From an uncultured Eubacteriales bacterium (lineage in GTDB: Bacteria > Bacillota > Clostridia > Oscillospirales > Acutalibacteraceae), in assembly GCA_910580045.1 (NCBI GenBank), contig CAJTXF010000001.1, positions 4,549-68,548 on the forward strand: a stretch of DNA of 64,000 nucleotides. The letters are read 5' to 3'. Every line of letters begins with the position of its first letter. Position 1 is the first letter of the stretch. The position numbers and the translations under genes were made by a program. Below the pieces are notes generated by a model, which was not told where the DNA came from, did not search any database, and worked only from the letters and a program-made list of their open reading frames with translations. Shown piece after piece: positions 1 through 6,175 of this stretch.

Positions 1-139
1 GTGTGGGGCAGCGCCCCACGACCTTGACCTTTAGGGCGGCGCCACAAATCCTAAAGAGAGACAGAGCCCGGCTCCCATAACCTTAGCCCGACAGGGGCAG
101 TCTTCCGCGCCGCCCACAAGCCGCAGTACCCAGCAAGAT

Positions 140-178
140 TCCGTAAGTTAGGAAAGCCCTGCTTTCCTAACTTACGGA
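140..178. repeat. 18-bp perfect inverted repeat, 3-nt loop
   Basis: The arms 140-157 and 161-178 are exact reverse complements with loop CCT, so this would form a very stable hairpin in RNA or a cruciform in DNA. No T-run follows on either side, so it is not a classical intrinsic terminator. Confidence 0.7.
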
Positions 179-265
179 GAGAGGCGGACACACTGCACAA
201 GCGTTGGGAGGCTAAGCGTTCCTGCACAATGCTGCTGACTCTAAGGTCAAGGGCCTGACAGTCAA

Positions 266-490
266 CGGCTTCTCAGCCACAAGCGGCATCTGCCTGGAGC
301 GCTTAGGGCCCGGCGTTTCGGAAGGCCAAGCCGCCTCTCCGGCGGTGTTTGAAAGTGTCGCTGGCGCTCCACGTTCAAAACCGGCGGAATTGGCTATTTG
401 GGTTCTCTGGCGGCGCTTGCCTGTGCCACTGACCAACGCGGCCTTGCCGCCGGACATTCTGCCTCGCAGGATTTTTAGTGAGCGCCGCCA
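266..490 (-). repeat. Dispersed degenerate repeat, copy 1
   Basis: Read on the minus strand, this stretch aligns with 14744-14961 on the plus strand. Shared blocks in the same order include GCGAGGCAGAA, GCGCCGCCAGA-type sequence, CAATTCCGC, TTCCGAAACG, GGGCCCTAAGC and AGATGCCG. The copies differ by many substitutions and several gaps, so the repeat is old. No transposase or terminal repeat is seen. Confidence 0.6.
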
Positions 491-697
491 TTCTTTGTCT
501 TGCTTTTCCGCTCTTGGTTCGGGCGCTTTTGGATTAGCACTTCGACCTCGGGACTCTGTCCCGAACCCTGCCACCTTTTGAAAAAGGTGGACGAAAACTT
601 CCCTCCGCCTTTAGGCACTGCTTGGAGCCAGCGCCTGCCCCGAGCCGTTCGCTCCCTTCGCTTTCCCATAACAGCATAAATCACAAGGAGGCTCACT

Positions 698-1654
698 ATG
701 AAAATCGAAACCCTCTCCCCTGCTTTCAAAGACTACCTTTGGGGCGGCACCCGCCTGCGGGACGATTACCACAAGCCCTGCTCCCTCCCTAAGGTCGCTG
801 AAAGCTGGGAGCTTTCCACCCACCCTGACGGCCAGAGTGCTATCTCCGGCGGCCAGTTTGACGGCCTCACCCTCTCTGACTATCTCGCCCAGAACCCCCA
901 GGCCCTGGGCACCCACTGCCAGGCGTTTGAGAATTTCCCTGTGCTTATCAAGTTTATTGACGCCAAGCAGCCCCTCTCCATCCAGGTCCATCCCAGCGAT
1001 GAGTACGCCCTGGAGGTGGAGCACCAATACGGCAAAACCGAGATGTGGTATGTGATGGACGCGGAGCCCGGCGCGTTCCTCTACTTCGGCGTGAACCAAG
1101 AGCTGGCCCCAGAGGAGTTCCGCCGCCGCATAGAGGACAACACTGTGGAGCAAGTCCTCCACAAGGCCCCTGTTCACCCTGGCGATGTGTTCTTCATCCC
1201 CTCCGGCACCATCCACGCCATTGGCGCGGGCATACTGATTTGCGAGATTCAGCAGAACTCCAACTGCACCTACCGGGTCTATGACTACGGCCGCCTGGGC
1301 GCGGACGGCAAGCCCAGGGAGCTTCATGTGGAGAAGGCCCTGGCTGTTTCCCGGCTCACCCCCTCTGACCCCGCGGAGAAGCAAGCAGCTCCTCAGGCTG
1401 TGCCTGGCGGGGAGATTACCCGGCTGGCCTCCTGCAAATACTTCACCACTGACCGAATCCGGGTGGACAGTGCCCTCACCCTTTCCGCCGGGCCGGAGAG
1501 CTTCCTCTCCCTGGTGGTGATGGAGGGCTCCGGCACTGCGGCAGGCCCGGAAAACACTGTGGAGTTCCGGCCCGGGGACAGCCTGTTCGTGCCAGCCGCT
1601 TCCGGGGAGATTCAGGTGACAGGGCCCTGCACTCTGGCCGTCACCCGGGTATAA
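698..1654 (+). CDS. manA: Mannose-6-phosphate isomerase, class I
   Basis: This zinc-dependent cupin enzyme interconverts mannose 6-phosphate and fructose 6-phosphate in the cytoplasm. The 318-residue length is typical of the short Firmicute type. The class I metal-site motifs are visible: QVHPSDEYA (Gln and His ligands, near residue 95), KTEMWYV (Glu) and SGTIHAIG (His, near residue 170). The C-terminal part is the second cupin half. AAGGAGG at 685-691 fixes the ATG start. It is the first gene of a four-gene run with gaps of 12-18 bases, so it is probably co-transcribed with the kinase and the two nucleoside-salvage genes. Confidence 0.93.
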   Translation: MKIETLSPAFKDYLWGGTRLRDDYHKPCSLPKVAESWELSTHPDGQSAISGGQFDGLTLSDYLAQNPQALGTHCQAFENFPVLIKFIDAKQPLSIQVHPSDEYALEVEHQYGKTEMWYVMDAEPGAFLYFGVNQELAPEEFRRRIEDNTVEQVLHKAPVHPGDVFFIPSGTIHAIGAGILICEIQQNSNCTYRVYDYGRLGADGKPRELHVEKALAVSRLTPSDPAEKQAAPQAVPGGEITRLASCKYFTTDRIRVDSALTLSAGPESFLSLVVMEGSGTAAGPENTVEFRPGDSLFVPAASGEIQVTGPCTLAVTRV

Positions 1655-1672
1655 TCTGTCAGGAGGGATACC

Positions 1673-2620
1673 ATGAAAATTATTCTGTTAGGCGAGCCCA
1701 TGGGCCTGTTTATGGCCCAGGAGCCCGGCCCTCTCAGCCAGGCCAGGCAGTTTTCAGCCTCCATTGCCGGGGCTGAGTACAACGTGGCTGTGGGCCTCAG
1801 CCGTCTGGGCCACGTCCCCGCTTACTGCACCCGCCTGGGCCAGGACCCTATGGGCCAGCGCGTCTTAGACGGAATGAGCCAAAACCACATTGATAAGAGC
1901 CTGGTGATGACCGCTCCTGGTGAGCCCACTGGCCTGATGCTCAAGGGCATGGCCCTCTCCGGGGACCCGGACATTGCCTATTACAGGCAGGGTTCAGCCG
2001 CGTCGAGAATCACCCCCCAGGACATTGAGCAGCTGGATTTGTCTGGCTGCGGGCGCCTGCATGTGACCGGGGTGTTCCCGGCTGTGTCCGCCTCTGCCCT
2101 GGCTGCGGTACGCAGGCTCGTCCAGCGGGCCCAAGACCTGCAGCTGCCTATCTCCTTTGACCCCAACCTGCGGCCCCAGCTGTGGCCCAGTGAAGAGGAG
2201 ATGGTCCGCACCCTGAACAGCCTGGCCGAGGGCGCTGAGACCATTTTGCCCGGGATAAACGAGGGAAAAACCCTCACTGGCCAGGACACCCCCGAGGGCG
2301 TGGCAGCCTATTACCACGGCATGGGAATCACCAATGTGGTGGTAAAGCTGGGCGGCCAGGGCTCCTTCTGGTCCGTGAGGGGAGGCGGCTCTGGGTACGC
2401 GCCGGCAGTCAAGGTGGAAAAGGTGGTGGACACGGTGGGCGCGGGGGACGGCTTCGCCGCTGGAGTCATCAGCGCCTTGGCCGAGGGCCTGAGCCTGCCG
2501 GAGGCCAACCGGCGGGGCCTGGCCATTGGGGCCATCCAGGTCAGCCACAAAAGCGACAACGAGGGTCTCCCCACCCGGGAGCGGCTGGAGGAAGTGCTTG
2601 CTGCCGGGCGGGTGGACTGA
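1673..2620 (+). CDS. PfkB-family sugar kinase, KDG kinase-like
   Basis: This is a cytoplasmic ATP-dependent sugar kinase of the ribokinase/PfkB family, 315 residues. The N-terminal GAEYNVAVGLSRLG segment matches the family glycine motif for sugar binding. The C-terminal DTVGAGDGFAAG holds the anion hole and catalytic Asp. The overall pattern (NPNLRPQLW-like strand, IDPxNLR region, NEGK after the strand) resembles 2-keto-3-deoxygluconate kinases. The exact substrate cannot be fixed: no KDG aldolase is adjacent, and the downstream nucleoside genes leave a pentose substrate possible. AGGAGG precedes the ATG, and the gap to manA is 18 bases. Confidence 0.82.
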   Translation: MKIILLGEPMGLFMAQEPGPLSQARQFSASIAGAEYNVAVGLSRLGHVPAYCTRLGQDPMGQRVLDGMSQNHIDKSLVMTAPGEPTGLMLKGMALSGDPDIAYYRQGSAASRITPQDIEQLDLSGCGRLHVTGVFPAVSASALAAVRRLVQRAQDLQLPISFDPNLRPQLWPSEEEMVRTLNSLAEGAETILPGINEGKTLTGQDTPEGVAAYYHGMGITNVVVKLGGQGSFWSVRGGGSGYAPAVKVEKVVDTVGAGDGFAAGVISALAEGLSLPEANRRGLAIGAIQVSHKSDNEGLPTRERLEEVLAAGRVD

Positions 2621-2632
2621 GAGGAGGACACC

Positions 2633-3052
2633 ATGAGAATCCAGCCAGAACAGGCAGAGAGCTTGGTGAAGCAGGCCCTGGCTGCCCGGGAGAACGCCTA
2701 CTGCCCCTATTCCAGCTTTGCTGTGGGCGCGGCCCTGCTCTGCGGGGATGGCACAGTCTATACCGGGTGCAATGTGGAGACAGCGGCCTTTAACGGCTGC
2801 TGTGCTGAGCGCACTGCCATTTTCCACGCCGTGGCCGACGGCAAGCGGGACTTCACCGCCATTGCCGTGGCCGGGGCGGGCCAGGGCCAGGAGCCGGATT
2901 CCCTCTGCACCCCCTGCGGGGTCTGCCGCCAGGTGATGCGGGAGTTCTGCGGGCCGGACTTTGAAATCATCCTCACCGACGGGAAGAACATCCAGGCCGT
3001 GACCCTGGAGGAGCTTCTTCCCATGGCCTTTGGGCCGGACAGCTTACAGTAA
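2633..3052 (+). CDS. cdd: Cytidine deaminase
   Basis: This enzyme hydrolyses cytidine or deoxycytidine to uridine or deoxyuridine in pyrimidine salvage. It is 139 residues, the usual size of the homotetrameric bacterial form. The zinc site is clear: CCAERTAIF (Cys ligand and proton-shuttle Glu, near residue 56) and PCGVCRQ (two Cys ligands, near residue 90). GCNVETAA just upstream is the substrate-binding loop. It follows the kinase by 12 bases and is followed by pyrimidine nucleoside phosphorylase, which would consume the uridine product. Confidence 0.95.
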   Translation: MRIQPEQAESLVKQALAARENAYCPYSSFAVGAALLCGDGTVYTGCNVETAAFNGCCAERTAIFHAVADGKRDFTAIAVAGAGQGQEPDSLCTPCGVCRQVMREFCGPDFEIILTDGKNIQAVTLEELLPMAFGPDSLQ

Positions 3053-3068
3053 CAGGAGGCGAAAGCCC

Positions 3069-4379
3069 ATGCGTATGGTTGACATTATCCACAAAAAGCG
3101 GGAAGGGGGCACTCTCACCCAAGAGGAGCTGGACTGGCTGGCCGCTGGGGCTGGGGACGGCTCTATCCCGGACTATCAGCTCTCCGCCCTGCTGATGGCC
3201 ATCTTCTTCCAGGGCATGAGCCGGGAGGAGACAGTGGGCCTTACCCTGAGCATGGCCCGCTCTGGGGATATGGCGGATTTGTCCCCCATCCCGGGGGTAA
3301 AGGTGGACAAGCACTCCACCGGGGGCGTGGGGGACAAGACCTCCCTTATCTGCGGGCCCATGGCCGCTGCCTGCGGGGTGAAGATTGCCAAAATGAGCGG
3401 CCGGGGCCTGGGCCACACCGGCGGCACGGTGGACAAGCTGGAGAGCATCCCGGGCCTCTCCATGAACATCCCCAGGGAGCGGTTTTTTCAGATTGTCCGG
3501 GAGACAGGCATTGCCATTGTGGGCCAGTCCGGCAGCCTGTGCCCCGCGGACAAAAAACTTTACGCCCTGCGGGACGTGACCGCTGCTGTGGACAGTATGC
3601 CCCTGATTGCGGCCAGCATTATGTCCAAAAAGCTGGCCTCCGGCGCGGACGCCATCCTCCTGGATGTGAAGACTGGCTCCGGGGCTCTGCTCAAGAGCCC
3701 TGAGGAGGCACAGACCCTGGCCCGGCTGATGGTGGACACAGGCAATGGGGCGGGCCGGCGCACCGCCGCCCTGATTACAGACATGGACGCCCCCCTGGGC
3801 AGGTGCATTGGCAATGCCCTGGAGGTCCGGGAGGCAGTGGAGGTGCTGTCAGGCCGGGGTGAGGAGAGGCTCACCGCCCTGTGTGAGGAGCTGGCCGCGG
3901 GCATGGTCCGGCTGGCCGGGCTGGCGGAGAACCAGCAGCAGGCTCTGGATATGGCCCGGGAGTCTGTTCACAGCGGGGCCGCGCTGGCCGCGCTGAAGGG
4001 CATGGTATGCGCCCAGGGAGGCGATGCTGCCTGCCTGGAGGACACCTCCAAGCTGGCCGTCTCCCCGGTGTGCGTGGAGGCTGCCATACCGGAAAGCGGC
4101 TATATCAGCGGGCTGAACGCGGAGCTCTGCGGCCGGGCGGCCATGGAGCTGGGCGCGGGCCGGGAGCGCAAGGAGGATTCCATTGACTACGGCGCAGGCA
4201 TTGTGCTGCTGAAAACCCGGGGAGAGCCTGTCCGGCAGGGGGAGCCCTTTGCCCGGCTCTATGCCCAGACAGAGGCCCAGTGCCGCCGGGCCCAGGAGCA
4301 GCTTCTGGCCGCTTTGGACATAACAAAAGAGAGGCCCCCGGAGAGGCCCCTCATTCTGGCTCGGATTGGGTTGGATTAG
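3069..4379 (+). CDS. pdp: Pyrimidine-nucleoside phosphorylase
   Basis: The enzyme phosphorolyses uridine, deoxyuridine or thymidine to the base and (deoxy)ribose 1-phosphate. It is 436 residues, as usual. The family signature SGRGLGHTGGTVDKLE is intact near residue 105, and KHSTGGVGDK near residue 78 is the phosphate-binding loop. The start at 3069 is preferred over an upstream in-frame codon that overlaps cdd, because AGGAGG lies at 3054-3059. Together with cdd it forms a short pyrimidine salvage route; the sugar phosphate could feed the pentose pool. Confidence 0.94.
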   Translation: MRMVDIIHKKREGGTLTQEELDWLAAGAGDGSIPDYQLSALLMAIFFQGMSREETVGLTLSMARSGDMADLSPIPGVKVDKHSTGGVGDKTSLICGPMAAACGVKIAKMSGRGLGHTGGTVDKLESIPGLSMNIPRERFFQIVRETGIAIVGQSGSLCPADKKLYALRDVTAAVDSMPLIAASIMSKKLASGADAILLDVKTGSGALLKSPEEAQTLARLMVDTGNGAGRRTAALITDMDAPLGRCIGNALEVREAVEVLSGRGEERLTALCEELAAGMVRLAGLAENQQQALDMARESVHSGAALAALKGMVCAQGGDAACLEDTSKLAVSPVCVEAAIPESGYISGLNAELCGRAAMELGAGRERKEDSIDYGAGIVLLKTRGEPVRQGEPFARLYAQTEAQCRRAQEQLLAALDITKERPPERPLILARIGLD

Positions 4380-4430
4380 GGAACCGCTTTTTTAATCCGG
4401 CTTTACTGCCCAGAACAATGAAGTTCCAGG

Positions 4431-4459
4431 TATTTCCCCCGCCTTCGGCGGGGGAAATA
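4431..4459. terminator. Hairpin between convergent pdp and cyclophilin genes
   Basis: Arms 4431-4443 and 4447-4459 (TATTTCCCCCGCC / GGCGGGGGAAATA) are exact complements around a 3-nt loop. It sits between two convergent genes, where a bidirectional terminator is expected. The outer A/T pairs are the only U-rich part, so termination strength is uncertain. Confidence 0.55.
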
Positions 4460-4478
4460 TGAAGAAATCAGCACTTCC

Positions 4479-5003
4479 TTAGTACTCCGGCCCAGTGACA
4501 GGCTCTGGGAACTCCTCGCCAAAGGTTTCCACTGTCACCTTCTCCATAATCTGGTCCTGGTCCGGCCGGTCGTCCCGGTCCCGGGGGGCGCTGACAATGG
4601 CCTCAGCCACCTCCTGGCCCTCCAGTACCTTGCCAAAGGCCGCGTACTGGCCGTCCAGATAGGCAGCGTCCGCCACCATAATAAAGAACTGGGAGCCCGC
4701 GCTGTCCGGCCGCTGAGAGCGGGCCATGGAGATGACCCCTGTGGTGTGCTTCAGCGTATTCTCAAACCCATTGGCCGCGAACTCGCCCTTAATGCCATAG
4801 CCCGGGCCGCCCATGCCCGTGCCCTCCGGGTCGCCGCCCTGTATCATAAACCCGGGGATGACCCGGTGGAAGATGGTGCCGTCATAAAAGCCCTTGCGCA
4901 CCAGCGAGACAAAATTGTTCACCGTGTTGGGGGCAATCTCAGGGTACAGCTCTACCTTGATAACGCCCCGGTTGGTTTCAATGGTCACTACGGGATTTTT
5001 CAT
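4479..5003 (-). CDS. Peptidyl-prolyl cis-trans isomerase, cyclophilin type
   Basis: This folding helper isomerises X-Pro bonds. It is 174 residues with no signal peptide, so it is cytoplasmic. Cyclophilin landmarks are FHRVIPGFMIQGGDP (catalytic Arg, near residue 45-60), GMGGPGYGIKGE, and SAGSQFFIM (near residue 102). The C-terminal extension ends in an acidic/proline stretch. GGAGG precedes the ATG by about nine bases. The divergent exoA gene lies beyond a 170-base gap. Confidence 0.93.
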   Translation of the reverse strand: MKNPVVTIETNRGVIKVELYPEIAPNTVNNFVSLVRKGFYDGTIFHRVIPGFMIQGGDPEGTGMGGPGYGIKGEFAANGFENTLKHTTGVISMARSQRPDSAGSQFFIMVADAAYLDGQYAAFGKVLEGQEVAEAIVSAPRDRDDRPDQDQIMEKVTVETFGEEFPEPVTGPEY

Positions 5004-5087
5004 TCTGCATAACCTCCAAAAAATAATCAGCCGCCGGGGCCGGGAGGTCTCCCGGCCGGACGGGCCTTATCAGCCTCTTACCGGCCC

Positions 5088-5095
5088 ATTATACC
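5088..5095 (-). promoter_or_regulatory. Possible extended -10 for the cyclophilin gene
   Basis: On the minus strand the sequence reads TGGTATAAT, an extended -10, about 85 bases upstream of the cyclophilin start. No good -35 is visible at the expected distance. Confidence 0.35.
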
Positions 5096-5173
5096 ACAGG
5101 ACCGGGGGAAAGCCCAGGCGTTTTGGGGCGAATTTATAATTTATTCACATCTGGTTCAAAAAGGAGCTTCTCA

Positions 5174-5941
5174 ATGAAATTGATTTCATGGAACGTAAAC
5201 GGCCTGCGCGCCTGCATGGGCAAGGGCTTTCTACAGGTGCTGGAGGGAGAGAATCCGGACGTTATCTGCCTGCAGGAGACAAAAATGCAGCGGGAGCAGG
5301 GGGATTTTTCTTTCCCTGGCTATCACGAATACTGGTACTCCGCGGAGAAGAAGGGATATTCAGGCACAGCCATTTTCTCTAAAACAGAGCCCCTCTCGGT
5401 GGAGTACGGCATGGGCGTGGAGGACTATGACCGGGAGGGCCGCCTGATTGCCGCGGAGTATCCGGGCTTTATCCTGGCCACGGTATATACCCCCAACTCC
5501 CAGCGGGGGTTGGAGCGGCTGGGGTTCCGCATGGAGTTTGAGGACAGGCTGCGGGAGCACCTTCAAAAACTGCGGGAGAAAAAGCCTGTGGTCATCTGCG
5601 GGGACATGAACGTGGCCCACCGGCCCATTGATTTGAAACATGACAGGAGTAATATCGGCAACGCGGGGTATACCTATGAAGAGCGGGGCAAGCTCAGCGA
5701 GCTGCTGGCCAGCGGATTCATTGACAGCTACCGGCATTTTTACCCGGAAAAGGAGGGGGCCTACTCCTGGTGGAGCTATATGAACCACGCCCGGGACAAC
5801 AATGTGGGGTGGCGCATTGACTATTTTTTGGCGGACGAGCGGCTGAAAGAGGACTTGGAGCAGGCGGCCATCTACCCCCAGTATATGGGCAGCGACCACT
5901 GCCCGGTGGGACTGACTGTGAGAGACAAAGCAGAAACCTAG
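5174..5941 (+). CDS. exoA: Exodeoxyribonuclease III (AP endonuclease)
   Basis: This Mg-dependent nuclease of the EEP superfamily repairs abasic sites and degrades 3' ends. It is 255 residues. Motifs run in order: WNVNGLRAC, LQETKMQ (metal-binding Glu), PNSQRG, GDMNVAH (catalytic Asp and Asn), RIDYFL, and GSDHCPVGLTV (catalytic His). AAGGAG at 5161-5166 selects the ATG at 5174 over an in-frame upstream codon. The next gene, polA, fills repair gaps but has its own promoter and is separated by a hairpin, so the two are neighbours rather than a clear operon. Confidence 0.94.
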   Translation: MKLISWNVNGLRACMGKGFLQVLEGENPDVICLQETKMQREQGDFSFPGYHEYWYSAEKKGYSGTAIFSKTEPLSVEYGMGVEDYDREGRLIAAEYPGFILATVYTPNSQRGLERLGFRMEFEDRLREHLQKLREKKPVVICGDMNVAHRPIDLKHDRSNIGNAGYTYEERGKLSELLASGFIDSYRHFYPEKEGAYSWWSYMNHARDNNVGWRIDYFLADERLKEDLEQAAIYPQYMGSDHCPVGLTVRDKAET

Positions 5942-6037
5942 CGGGTTCTTCGGGCAAGGCCCTGGAGCCTCCGCTCCCCGCCGCTTTCGAAAAGGGCGGG
6001 GGCTGCCGGGCAGTGCTTCCCCCTTACAAAAATCCCC

Positions 6038-6066
6038 TTGCATTTCCCCCCATTCTATGTTAAAAT
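6038..6066 (+). promoter_or_regulatory. Sigma-A promoter for polA
   Basis: TTGCAT (6038-6043), a 17-base spacer and TAAAAT (6061-6066) make a near-consensus promoter about 110 bases upstream of polA. Transcription would start near 6073 and must pass the hairpin at 6097-6124. Confidence 0.7.
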
Positions 6067-6096
6067 ATTCTCAGGTATTTACCTGTTCCCCAGTGG

Positions 6097-6130
6097 AACC
6101 CCGGAGACGGTATTCTCCGGGGTTTCTTTA
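6097..6130 (+). terminator. Intrinsic-terminator-like hairpin in the polA leader
   Basis: Arms 6097-6107 and 6114-6124 are perfect 11-bp complements with a 6-nt loop, followed by TTCTTTA. It could end exoA transcripts. Because it lies downstream of the 6038-6066 promoter, it could also attenuate polA. A second small palindrome (CAGGTA-TT-TACCTG, 6072-6085) precedes it. Confidence 0.6.
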
Positions 6131-6175
6131 TAGGCCCCCGGGAATGCTTCCCCAATCACCCAACGGAGGTAATGT

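Larger units (their letters stand above)
1..697. other. Non-coding stretch with repeat debris before manA
   Basis: No open frame here has a ribosome binding site or recognisable protein content. The stretch holds a GGGGC-loop-GCCCC hairpin at the very start, an 18-bp perfect palindrome (140-178), a copy of a dispersed repeat (266-490), and small hairpins at 549-563 (GGGAC...GTCCC type) and 571-590 (CCACCTTTT with AAAGGTGG). The first 44 bases resemble 14711-14750, so pieces of the same repeat family occur on both strands. No convincing -35/-10 pair was found for the manA operon. Confidence 0.6.

Noticed and set aside
212..729. Open frames in the first 700 bases
   Set aside because: They have no ribosome binding sites, overlap one another on both strands, and coincide with repeat debris shared with 14.7-15.0 kb.
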